Below are positions 32,544-42,826 of a stretch of 64,000 nt of DNA, piece by piece; the first letter of the stretch is position 1; every line of letters begins with the position of its first letter. Location of the stretch: positions 13,494,501 to 13,558,500 of the forward strand of contig OY821787.1 in the NCBI GenBank assembly GCA_963682175.1, in the 5' to 3' direction. The notes beneath the pieces were generated by a model. It saw only the letters and a list, made by a program, of their open reading frames with translations, ran no database searches and had not been told where the DNA came from. The position numbers were made by a program, and so were the translations under genes. Origin of the DNA: Triglochin maritima. Taxonomy: Eukaryota > Streptophyta > Magnoliopsida > Alismatales > Juncaginaceae.

Positions 32544-32887
32544 CCTATCTTTGTTGCTTGTTCTTGCTTCTTGTTGTTTGTTGTGTTTGTTTGCTTTGTT
32601 ATTTGCTTATGTGTGTTTGCTTTTGCATTGGCTTTATGCCTTATCTTCCCTCTTAAGTAATGAAATTTCATTTTTTCATATTGTGTGTCTTTTTGTCCCC
32701 AACTTTCATTGCAATGTTCTTTTTTATGGATGTCAAAAGGGGGAGAACAAATTGATACAAATTGCCTAATTCAAATATATGAAACTCATGCATTGAGTAA
32801 GGGGGAGTTAACATATATTTTGCATATTGATAGGGGGAGCACTTACACAATTTGACATTAGTTTGTCATCATCAAAAAGGGGGAGAT
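32544..32887 (+). other. Copia 3' UTR with four polypurine tracts
   Basis: G-rich purine tracts of the AAGGGGGAG type occur at 32735-32746, 32799-32807, 32832-32839 and 32873-32885. Only the last abuts the 3' LTR and would prime plus-strand synthesis. The others are near copies. Confidence 0.8.
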
Positions 32888-34633
32888 TGTTGGCTTTTTG
32901 GCCCTTTAATCTTAATTTTGATGATTAACAAACTAATAGTATGCATAACTTCAATTACAACATCACACACATCATATTATCAAATTTCATAGATATTGTG
33001 TATTCCTAACAATGTAGGTGATCAAACCAAGGGACTAATCAACTTCAAGATCAAGGCTCAAGACTTGTAATCAAAGCTCAAGGACTTCATATGTAATTTT
33101 CCATTTATTTGAGTTGTAGGATCAAATGTACACTTGATGCACAAAAGGATAAACCCGTCAGCCGCGGTCGACCGTATCCACATCGGTTTACCGAACCAGG
33201 TTCCCAACGGATAACCGAGTGTCTCTCGGTAAACCGTTCTCTATAGAGTCAGTAAACCCTTGATCTCCTGGAACCCTTGTGTCGGTGTACCGAACCGTAC
33301 TCGGTCAACCGTTCCCTATAGAGTCAGTTAAACTTGATCTCCTGGAATCCTCGTTTCGGTGTACCGAAAGTTGTTCGGTCAACCGTCTTCTTAGTATCAG
33401 TAGAAAACTTGATCTCCTGGAAACATTGTTTCGGTGTACCGAACCTTACCCGGGCGACCGTGTCCTTATTCCCAGTAGCTTCGAATACTTCTCTGGACAT
33501 CTATATTTGGTTTTCCGAAGAGAGCTCGGTCATCCGAACCTCTATGTTTCTTTAGGCCTAAACCGACTTCATCTTATTGGCCCACGTGGCACAACTAACT
33601 CCACCAGACTTATATTTTGTCGTTTAGCCACATCTTTGAAACATCCATATCGGTCTACCGATGGAGATTCGGATTACCGAGTTGTTCTTAGATATAAGAT
33701 CGTAACGGCTATTTTTCCACGTAATATTTCGACCGTTATCGATAAACCAATTTCACACACTATGTCAGCCGAAAATCCGCACATGTATCGGTCAACCGAA
33801 CATATCACGGTCTACCGAACATGTTCACCGAGTCGCACCAAATCTTTACTGTCCACTCTTGAACGGTGCACCGAAGTGATCTCGGTCAACCGAAATTAAT
33901 TATCCGATATTAGGAAAAAGTTACTGGAAGTTGGTGAACGGTTATCCGACCTATATTCGGTTAACCGAGTTCTTGTTTCTGACCACTTATTCGGACTACC
34001 GTGTTTCCAACGGTCGACCGAATATGTCTCGATTTCTGCCCGAGCTTAAGTCACATCTTGTTTTCACTTGGTCCACTCCTCACCAACTTACCATAACGGC
34101 TCTATTTGTTTTGAAGGCTATATAAGCTTCACTTAAGAGACACATTCAGCACCTTACTTGCCAAATATCAATCCTACTCTTGTGCTCTCAATCTTCAAGC
34201 CTTCAAAGCTCCACCAACTCTCACACTTCCACTTAATTCACTCCAAGCCTAAATCATATCCTTGAGTGCATTCAAGTTAGAGTTCAACAACCACATTCAA
34301 TTTCCATTGTGTTGTAAAGCTTCGAGGAAGCACCCTCTCGGGTTGTGAGAGGAGATCCGAGCAAGGCGAGGGTGTTCGCAAGGCTCCGATTGTAAGAGGG
34401 TTTATCTTCGACCCGGAACGAAGATAATAGTGAACTCTCGAGTAGGGATCAGAGGATCGATCGGAACTTGAGGAGAGGACTAGATCACGGTGGTGTGATC
34501 GAACCTCTATAAATCTCCGGAGTCATCTTGTGGTTTGCATTCTTTCCCTTATTGTTTTAATTGTGCAATAGTATAAGAAAATTAGGAGATAATCTATTCA
34601 CCCCCCTCTAGATTAGTGACCGATTAACTTACA
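32888..34633 (+). repeat. Copia 3' LTR
   Basis: 1746 bp and almost identical to 16566-18312, including the palindrome array and TATA box. About 13 substitutions and one C-run indel (seven versus six C near 34600). Followed by GTTTA (34634-34638), the second copy of the target site in the E2 LTR. Confidence 0.95.
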
Positions 34634-34638
34634 GTTTA

Positions 34639-35566
34639 GTCCCACATCGGGGGATTGTCCCGGATTAGCTTTTTCCATGCCTATAAATAGAACTCTTCAC
34701 CTCCTATTGTAATCACTCCATATTTTAAGTGGCTATTCTTCCTACTAGAACTGAGGCCTTGAAGCACACACTAAAGTAGGAGGATGCTACTTTTAATGTG
34801 AGTTATTTTATCAATAAAGTTTTGTGTTTCGTTCATTGTTTGTTTATGCTTCTTTTATTGTTTGTGCATGTTTTAGTTTAATCGTCTTTTAATTCTAGCT
34901 TAGTTTTAATATGCTTTCTTTCCATAGTTTAATAATTAGTGTAATGTTTAGTGAGTAGTTCCATCCCCTTTGGGGGGTGGAGTAGATGTACATACATGTA
35001 TTAGAGAATGGGATGAATGCTTTAATTTCAATGTGTTGATTAAACATGAATGTATGCTTGCTTGTTTAGGATAGAATTTACAACTTGATGAGTTTTGCCA
35101 AAATGATTAGACACCTCTCATGCTTGTTTAGGTTCTGAAATAAACACCTTGCATATGTAAATGTTAATCAACTAAGTTGGTGAATAGATTGATAGGTTTT
35201 GCCATAACATTTAGACACTTCCTCTGCTTGATAAACACCACCTTCATGTGCTTAAAGAATGTATTCTACACCCACCTCTTTGCATGTGTGCACTCACTCC
35301 ACCCCTTAGGGGTTTTCCCATTTCTGTATTCCAGCATTCTTCCTTTGTTCTTAGTTTAGTTGTTATTCCATCGTTTGTTTGTTTCGTTCGCATTTCATAC
35401 TTCTTAGTGTAGCGTAGTCTAGATTAGCATAGACAACTTTCTTCCCCCTATTTTTGCCACTTGATTTCGTACAAGCAAGAGGTTACTCACCTCCCTGAGG
35501 ACGACCCGTACTTGCCACTGCTTCATCGCGGCCGTGCACTTGCGGTTTTAATTAAAACGTTCAACA
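34639..35566 (+). repeat. E2 5' LTR, second part
   Basis: Continues the LTR interrupted at 16565 and aligns base by base with 41858-42785. It contains TATAAATAG near 34682 and ends CAACA. Combined length with 16081-16565 equals the 3' LTR. Confidence 0.95.
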
Positions 35567-35572
35567 AGTTTT

Positions 35573-35589
35573 TGGCGCCGTTGCCGGGG
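35573..35589 (+). other. E2 primer-binding site (tRNA-Asp)
   Basis: TGGCGCCGTTGCCGGGG is a 17-base match to the complement of the plant tRNA-Asp 3' end, six bases after the LTR. tRNA-Asp priming is usual for the Athila lineage. Confidence 0.95.
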
Positions 35590-35723
35590 AGGTGCCAGTC
35601 CAGACTCTTGTTTGGACGATTCGAGTGGATTTAATTTTTTTCTGGTAGTTTTCTTTGTTTCAGGAGACTCACATTGAGAAGGTGAAGCATCAGGTGAAGT
35701 TTGGAGGCGGTGTGAGAGAAGAA

Positions 35724-35761
35724 GACCGCCAATCAGCGGTCTACAACCGCCAACTGGCGGT
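35724..35761. promoter_or_regulatory. Paired palindromes in E2 leader
   Basis: GACCGCCAATCAGCGGTC (35724-35741) and ACCGCCAACTGGCGGT (35746-35761) repeat the U3 pair at 16450-16487 with changes confined to the centre. They lie about 135 nt after the primer site, the same position as the E1 leader pair. Confidence 0.8.
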
Positions 35762-36779
35762 CTGGTTGTTTCATTTCACCTCGAAATTTCTTTGGAGTAT
35801 TTCTTTATATGATATAGTGGTCTGGGACTTAATTTGGCATGTTTTGACTTATAGTTTGTTCCCAGATCAATAATCAAACTTCCCTTAAGCAACTTGGACC
35901 CTAAAACTCAAAGCAAAAGATTAGGCATTCTTCTTGTTTAGGCCATGCATCATGTATGTGACTTAGGCACTTAGATTGTCTTTTATCTTAGCTTTATTTT
36001 CTGTTACTGAGAGCTGGCGTGAGGTACGCACCTTCTACTCTCATTCATGCATTTCGTATGAATATGCATTAGTTAGTAGGAAGTGCATTGCAACAAGTGT
36101 GAGTTGAGCGTTGTTTGGAGTGTTGATTGCTAGATTTAGGACTCCAAAACGCTACTAAGGAGGGGTTGTCCCGTAAAAGATAAGGTGGGGGATTTCATCA
36201 CCCTTTCCTTCGCCCCAAAAACCACACTAATCAAGAGCCTAATTTTAAAATCAAGTAGACATTGGCCCTAAGGATCTTGGACGCATTAGGAGAGTGATCC
36301 GGTCCCGACCGTCATGACCTGATCGGCGTTGCCCACTTTGTCGATAGTAGGAGAGACGAGATCCCCGGATCTTGGCTCACTTGCTGGGCTTTGTGGTCCT
36401 CGTTGTAGGGAGGTGAGGCGTGTTGAGGCCGTGTGACCTCGCAGTTAGGCGTCGTCTAGCTGTAAGGACCTATAGCGACCTTAGGATTGTTTGAGCCTTG
36501 TTTGCTTGTGTGCTTCTACCTGTACCCATCCGCCGTAGCTTAAGGACTTCTTCCCTTCTCTCCTGAGTCATTCTTTCTCTCCTGTGTTCCCTCGTCTTCT
36601 CTTCTACGTACATTCTTCATTTGAAAAAAAAAGTTTTGTTTTGTGTGTGTGCACCTTTGTGCATGCTTTCGTGGACACGAGACGAGAGTGGTCGTTTGAC
36701 GAGGAGCGTTGTCAATCCGGCTTCGGTCATCGATTTCTCGACACCTCCTTCCTCTCGTGTCACACGCAGTTTGGGTTCA
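35762..36779 (+). other. E2 5' leader
   Basis: About 1 kb and non-coding. It is closely similar to the E3 leader (49610-50636, minus strand) and is the source type of the fragment captured in CACTA-A (5118-5840). Confidence 0.8.
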
Positions 36780-39769
36780 ATGGCTGCTAATTTCCGTGAG
36801 GAGGAGCAGTTGCTGGACCCACCTGTTCGACCAGTGCTTCCAGTTGTCGTTCCCATGCCTCTACGTGATCGATGCTACCCGAGCCGTACAGCTCTACCCT
36901 CATGCATCGTATTACCAGAGGCTAATGGGAACCATTTTGAGGTTAAGCCTCAATTCATTTCCATGCTCCCTCATTTCACTGGGAAAGGTGACCCCTATAT
37001 CTTTCTCAGGGAATTTGAGGAGGTCTGTGCTATGTTCAAGCTGCAACAACTTAGCACAGACTCCATCCATCTTAGGCTCGTTCCTTTTGCACTAAAGGAT
37101 GACGCCAAGAAGTGGTTGTACAGCAACCAGGCGAATTCCTTTAGGACTTGGGATGAGTTTCAATCTGCATTCCTCAAGAAGTACTTTCTTAATCATCGGA
37201 CTCAAAAATTGAGGAACGAAATCAATTCGTTCTATCAACATGAGACCGAACCATTTCATGCATATCTTGAGAGGTTCAAAGAGCTACTATCCTCGTGCCC
37301 TCACCATGGCATTGAGTTGTGGCGTCTTTGTCAGATTGTGTATGAGGGTCTTCACATCCCGTCCAGAACGCTCCTTGAGTCCATGTGTCAAGGAGAGTTC
37401 TTGGGAAAGGATGAAAGGGAGGCATGAGCCTTCCTAGAAGACCTCGCTGAGAAAACCATGTAGTGGGAGAGTGTGAGGGAACCACCTGCATCATCTAGTA
37501 TAGGAGCAAGGATCGCGAATGCAAACTCGACTAGATCGGGTACCGCATTTGCTATCGATACCACTACGGCCACCGAGGCACGCATGGCGGCCTTAATGCG
37601 CCGTATGGACTCGATTGAGCTCCAAAACCAACAAAATGCACCTCACATGTCTACATCTAGTCCAGTTCCCTGTCATTCATGTGGTAGGATAGGTCATGTA
37701 GAAAGCGAGTGTGAGTCCATTCCTCCTGAGATGGAGCGTGTCAACGCCGTCTATGATAGAGCCAGGAATGACCCATACTCATCATCTTATAATCCTGGAT
37801 GGAGGAACCACCCCAATTTTTCATGGAACCAAACTAATGCCCTGGGTGGTCCTCCAAACTCCTCGAAACCACCTTACCAATCACACCAACCTCCCATGCA
37901 TGCGCATTCCTATCAGCCACCCCAAGCGCAAACCACCAATCAATCGGGTTTCCCAAATTCCAATAATATGGAAACCCGATTCAATTCGTTTGAGACCTTG
38001 ACTCGTCGACTTGAAAACTCAATGAAAATTTTTATGTCTACCACAAGTCAAGTTCTCACTTCAAATCAGCAGACCATGAAATCTCTAGAGCTTCAGATGG
38101 GCCAATTGGCTCAGTCTGTACATGAGAGAGAGAGAGGGTCTTTTCCTAGCCAGCCTGAGGCTAACCCCCGCATGTACAAACAACAACAAATGCAAAATGA
38201 GAGTGTGGTACCTCGGGGGAGGCAAGTGAACCATGTGGAGGAACCTGTTCACCATGTCAATTCCATTGTGACCTTAAGGAATGGAAAACAGGTTGACAAT
38301 CACATTTCCTTGCCACACCCACCACCATCTATGCAGCCCCTCAGTGGGAATGGTGGTGAAGAAGAAGCTGAGGGTGAGGGTAATACACCAAGGCTTCCTT
38401 CTCAGGCACCGCAGAAAACCTACCTGCCAAAAGCTCCTTATCCAAGTAGGTTAACCAAAAAGCAGAGTGACAACATGGACAAGATATTGGAGGTATTTAA
38501 GCAAGTGAAGGTTAACATCCCCTTGTTGGATGTCATCCAACAAATACCTCAATATGCCAAAGTGTTGAAGGATCTCTGCACAACCAAGAGGAAGACCAAT
38601 GTGCCTAAGAAAGCATTCTTGGCTGCAAATATCAGCTCACTTTTGTCCAATCCCACCTACACAAAATACAAGGACCCTGGGTGTCCTACTATTCAGTGTA
38701 CGATAGGGGAACTAGACTGAGCAATGTTTTGCTTGATTTAGGATCGGCGGTCAACCTCCTCCCATTCTCTGTTTATCAACAGTTGAACTTGGGAGAATTG
38801 AAACCAACTAAGATCACCCTCCAATTGGCGGATAGATCCATTCGTATTCCCATGGGGATTATCGAGGATGTGCTTATCAAAGTTGGAGATTTTATATTTC
38901 CAGTCGATTTTGTTGTCCTCGATACCAATCCTGTTGCGAACACCCACTCTCAAATACCTTTGATTTTGGGTAGACCATTTCTGGCAACTTCCAATGCCTT
39001 GATTAATTGTAGAAATGGTCTCATGAAGCTCTCATTAGGTAACATGAGTGCCGAGTTTCATTTGTTCAACTCTGGTAGGCAACAGGAACCCATGGATGAA
39101 CCTTTAAATCTAAATCTCATCCGCCAATTGGAGAAAGCACCACAAAATCAACGAACACCCCTAACCCCAATGCAACCCATTGAGAATGTTCGTGGGCCCA
39201 GCGAAAACTCATTGCCTGTCTTCGCAATGCAACAGAGTGAGCTGGCCTCGAACATGAATGTCCAAAGGGAGTGTTCGTTGCATGATTCAGTTGAGAGTAC
39301 TAGTGAGAGTGAGACACCTCATCATATGCCTATACCAGAAGGTGTCTCTACCTCATGTCCCATGGCCATTGAGCCATTTGAGCTTCATATTGACTCCAAC
39401 AAGGACCCACCTATGACCGAGCTTATGCTTGATGATGTAAATGATGGTGGGAGGTCCTTGTTGGATGACTTGGGGAGAAGCCCCATTCTTAGTGATGCAG
39501 GTCTGCTGCATCCATCGAATGAGCTTGAGGAACTCATTCCGATGCACCCGCCTATTGGTTGGAGGGTTTTCTTCGATGAGCAATTAAACCCTAGTGAGGC
39601 AACACAACTTCATTCTTTGTTGCCCACACCTGACCAATATCATGAGGGGTTCGAGCCTTTCAGCTTTGACCTTTCAACCCTCATGACACCTCAGAGTACC
39701 AGTGGAGTTTGCCCATCTCGGCAAGTCTCTGGCCCTCAAAACTTGATGTTCTCATTTGATGTTCCTTGA
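36780..39769 (+). pseudogene. gag-pro: E2 Gag-protease, with premature stops and a frameshift
   Basis: ATG 36780 starts MAANFREEEQLLDPPVRP. The Gag domain includes GDPYIFLREFEEV, FALKDDAKKWLYSN and LKKYFLNHRTQKLRNEI. A TGA at 37425 replaces a tryptophan codon kept in E3, and a TAG near 37459 replaces a glutamine codon. The zinc knuckle CHSCGRIGHVESEC is at 37671-37712. Near 38705 one base seems lost and the frame changes just before the protease motif [17 protein letters not shown] (Asp at 38735) and [17 protein letters not shown]. The C-terminal 200 codons (MQPIENVRGPSE, GWRVFFDEQLNPSEATQLHS) are shared with E4 but not with E3 pol or E1. There is no reverse transcriptase. It is inactive. Confidence 0.92.
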
Positions 39770-41203
39770 CCAAATGATTATGAGAATATCTTGGTTGATG
39801 TATATATCTTGTAAAAAAAAGAGAAAAAAAAACAACAAAAAAAAACAAACAAACTAATAAAAGACTCCTTCAGTGAGCATCGATTGTTGTGGGCCCCAAC
39901 CCTTGTGTACTTGGGCCCAATCTCTTCACGTATTTATCTCCCTTCTTCAGCTTCTCACAGGTTTTGAGGGAATTTGGGTTTGTGTCCATCAACATGACCC
40001 TGAACGTCCCTTTGTACTTCATGTTGGTGAGATCTTTCCTTTTTCATGCATGTATCCATGTAGTATCTTGTTCACATTCATTGAGGACAATGCATGAAGT
40101 AGGTGTGGGGGGTGTTTTACGTGTGTACATAATCGAGTCTTTTTCCTTTGGTTTTATTTTCTTTTGTTTGTACTGCTAGGGTCATGTTAGTGTGCCGCAT
40201 TTAACATTGATATATCTGCTTGCCATGATCCTTGGGTGACTTGTCTTCTTTTGCCTGCCGAGTGCTTTAAAGTTTTCACATTTCTTTCAAAATCTTCATG
40301 TGTTTGTGAAAGAAAATGTTTTTGTAGGTTTTGCGTGTGTTTAGCATGTGCAAAACCGTTGAGAGGCAAAGTAAAAAGAAAGCTCCCAAAATTGTCTTGA
40401 ACTTGATGCATTAGGATTTCTAGTTTATTGGCTTTAGGTCTTGTCGAGTCGTTAGGATGCACCCTGGTTTTCCCTCAGGGGGCGTGTAATCATAGGGTTT
40501 CAGTACTCAAACATTTAAAGAAGTCCACCCTGACCCTAGTGAGTCAAATAATTCGTGATTGTGAGTATAAGGAAGTTTGTCGAAGTCGAGGGCCCTTAAT
40601 CTCTTTTTGTGAAACTTAAGTGTAGGGGTTTTGGTTCCCATATAGATAAATAAGTGGTGTTCTCTCTTCTCACACGGCTCCTATCACTCAGGAAAGTAGG
40701 TCTGAGGGGACTTTGTGCCTAGTGCTTTCGAGTCATCTGACTTGGGATGCGCCGACCGAACTCCCGTTACACGGGTGGTAGGGATCGCCCTATGTGGAGA
40801 TTTGGGGGAAGGTGTACGTGATAGTGTAAGTCCTCATAGGCAATGATGCACGAAACCTGACCCTAGGGAGAATCAAACACCAACCAATAAAATGCTCCAA
40901 AGAAAAAGAAAAAAAAAGAAAAAGGAAAAAAAGAAGAAAAAAAAGAGTCAAATAAGAACCAAAATGGACTTTACACATTGTATCACATTCAGAAGTTAAG
41001 GTTGCCCATGTCTTTCACTTAAGTCCTTGACTAACTCTCACGAATAACTCATTAGGCTAGGTGTGTGGACCGATTACATATATAGAGTCGACCTGTAGTA
41101 TTACCGCGTCCCATGATCGACAAAATAAGTCCAACGAGTCGTGTAGCTAGATTGATTAATGCATCTTGTTCGGATTTTGTGGGTATATCCGCTGAAAACC
41201 CTC
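39770..41203 (+). other. E2 3' UTR with internal polypurine-like tract
   Basis: GAGGACAATGCATGA then AGTAGGTGTGGGGGGTGT (40097-40114) forms a second polypurine-like tract 1.26 kb before the terminal one. An A-rich patch lies at 39813-39850 and an A/G patch at 40898-40945. The remainder matches the E3 3' UTR in inverted orientation. Confidence 0.8.
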
Positions 41204-41271
41204 AGGAGACAACACTCCTCCTCCTTGGCGACAAGGAGGTTTAACGGCTTGTTGCACGTGCTAAGTGCAAC
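41204..41271 (+). promoter_or_regulatory. Conserved three-hairpin block in E2 3' UTR
   Basis: H1 is AGGAG-ACAACA-CTCCT (41204-41219). H2 is CCTCCTTG-GCGA-CAAGGAGG (41220-41239), capped by a GNRA-type loop. H3 is GTTGCAC-GTGCTAA-GTGCAAC (41251-41271). CCTACGAAAGTGAGTTAGG follows at about 41279-41297. The block ends 80 nt before the terminal polypurine tract. Confidence 0.75.
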
Positions 41272-41350
41272 CGTGATTCCTACGAAAGTGAGTTAGGATT
41301 TCTTGTTTTTTCGCATGCTTTTCTCTTTCTTTGTTTTGCTCGGGACTAGC

Positions 41351-41372
41351 AAAAGTTAGGTGTGGGGGTATT
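41351..41372 (+). other. E2 terminal polypurine tract
   Basis: AAAAGTTAGGTGTGGGGGTA directly before the 3' LTR start TGATTGAC. Confidence 0.88.
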
Positions 41373-42785
41373 TGATTGACATCATTTCATGCTCATATTT
41401 GTATCTTATATCCATTATCTTTCACCTAAACAATGCTATGTTACGAGTTTTATGTTTAGTTTTCAGGAATAATTAGGTTTGAAGAGATGAAGCATAAAAG
41501 GACCCAAAAGCTGGGAAAAAGGGCTGGATTGTGAGATCTGGGGACCAAGATGCAAGGGAGAAGGACCTGATCGTAAGACAGAGGGACCTAAGAGTAAAAC
41601 AGAATACTTCACACCATTATGGGGAGTATTTTAGCAATTGGATTCGGGTCGAAGCTGCAACAAACGAAGTAGATGCATCAAAGACCACCAAAAGCACAAA
41701 GAAAAGCCCAGAATTAAACTCAACTGGATCCAGACATTTTGGACCGCCAATTAGCGGTCTGGAACCGCCAATTGGCGGTCTGGATTAGTCCAGATCCGCC
41801 AAGATTTCTCCTGGACTTGTATTAATGTTCGTTTAGGCTATTTTTGGTGGTTGTTTAGTCCCACATCGGGGGATTGTCCCGGATTAGCTTTTTCCATGCC
41901 TATAAATAGAACTCTTCACCTCCTATTGTAATCACTCCATAGTTTAAGTGACTATTCTTCCTACTAGAAGTGAGGCCTTGAAGCACACACTAAAGTAGGA
42001 GGATGCTACTTTCAATGTGAGTCATTTTATCAATAAAGTTTTGTGTTTCTTTCATTGTTTGTTTATGCTTCTTTTATTGTTTGTGCATGTTTTAGTTTAA
42101 TCGTCTTTTAATTCTAGCTTAGTTTTAATATGCTTTCTTTCCATAGTTTAATAATTAGTGTAATGTTTAGTGAGTAGTTCCATCCCCTTTGGGGGGTGGA
42201 GTAGATGTACATACATGTATTAGAGAATGGGATGAATGCTTTAATTTCAATGTGTTGATTAAACATGAATGTATGCTTGCTTGTTTAGGATAGAATTTAC
42301 AACTTGATGAGTTTTGCCAAAATGATTAGACACCTCTCATGCTTGTTTAGGTTCTGAAATAAACACCTTGCATATGTAAATGTTAATCAACTAAGTTGGT
42401 GAATAGATTGATAGGTTTTGCCATAACATTTAGACACTTCCTATGATTGATAAACACCACCTTCATGTGCTTAAAGAATGTATTCTACACCCACCTCTTT
42501 GCATGTGTGCACTCACTCCACCCCTTAGGGGTTTTCCCATTTCTGTATTCCAGCATTCTTCCTTTGTTCTTAGTTTAGTTGTTATTCCATCGTTTGTTTG
42601 TTTCGTTCGCATTTCATACTTCTTAGTGTAGCGTAGTATAGATTAGCATAGACAACTTTCTTCCCCCTATTTTTGCCACTTGATTTCGTACAAGCAAGAG
42701 GCTACTCACCTCCCTGAGGACGACCCGTACTTGCCACTGCTTCATCGCGGCCGTGCACTTGCGGTTTTAATTAAAACGTTCAACA
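41373..42785 (+). repeat. E2 3' LTR
   Basis: 1413 bp, TGATTGAC to CAACA, uninterrupted, followed by the TATGG duplication. About 14 substitutions from the split 5' LTR. The palindrome pair is at 41742-41779. Confidence 0.95.
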
Positions 42786-42826
42786 TATGGCAAAATGGTG
42801 CCAATGCATGGATAGGGTGTACCGGA

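Larger units (their letters stand above)
16566..34633 (+). mobile_element. SIRE/Maximus-like Ty1/copia element with an env-position ORF
   Basis: LTRs are 16566-18312 (1747 bp) and 32888-34633 (1746 bp), with GTTTA duplications at 16561-16565 and 34634-34638. The initiator tRNA-Met primer site TGGTATCAGAGC is at 18315-18326. Gag (18356-18502, then 25857-27430) is split by E1. Pol (27399-30441) has the copia order protease, integrase, reverse transcriptase, RNase H. A 462-codon ORF (31155-32543) follows pol, as in SIRE/Maximus elements. Several G-rich purine tracts precede the 3' LTR. I count about 13 substitutions and one indel between the LTRs (about 0.75%). Without E1 the element is about 10.7 kb. 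Frameshifts break gag-pol. Confidence 0.95.
16081..42785 (+). mobile_element. E2: gag-protease-only relative of E3 (Ty3/gypsy, Athila-like)
   Basis: Perfect TATGG duplications (16076-16080 and 42786-42790). The 3' LTR is 1413 bp (41373-42785). The 5' LTR is split by the copia insertion into 16081-16565 and 34639-35566, which add up to the same 1413 bp. The tRNA-Asp primer site is at 35573-35589. The only coding region is a gag-protease frame (36780-39769) with premature stops. No reverse transcriptase, RNase H or integrase is present. About 14 substitutions separate the LTRs (about 1.0%). Its LTRs, leader and 3' UTR are close to E3's, so E3-type elements could have supplied its enzymes. Confidence 0.95.
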
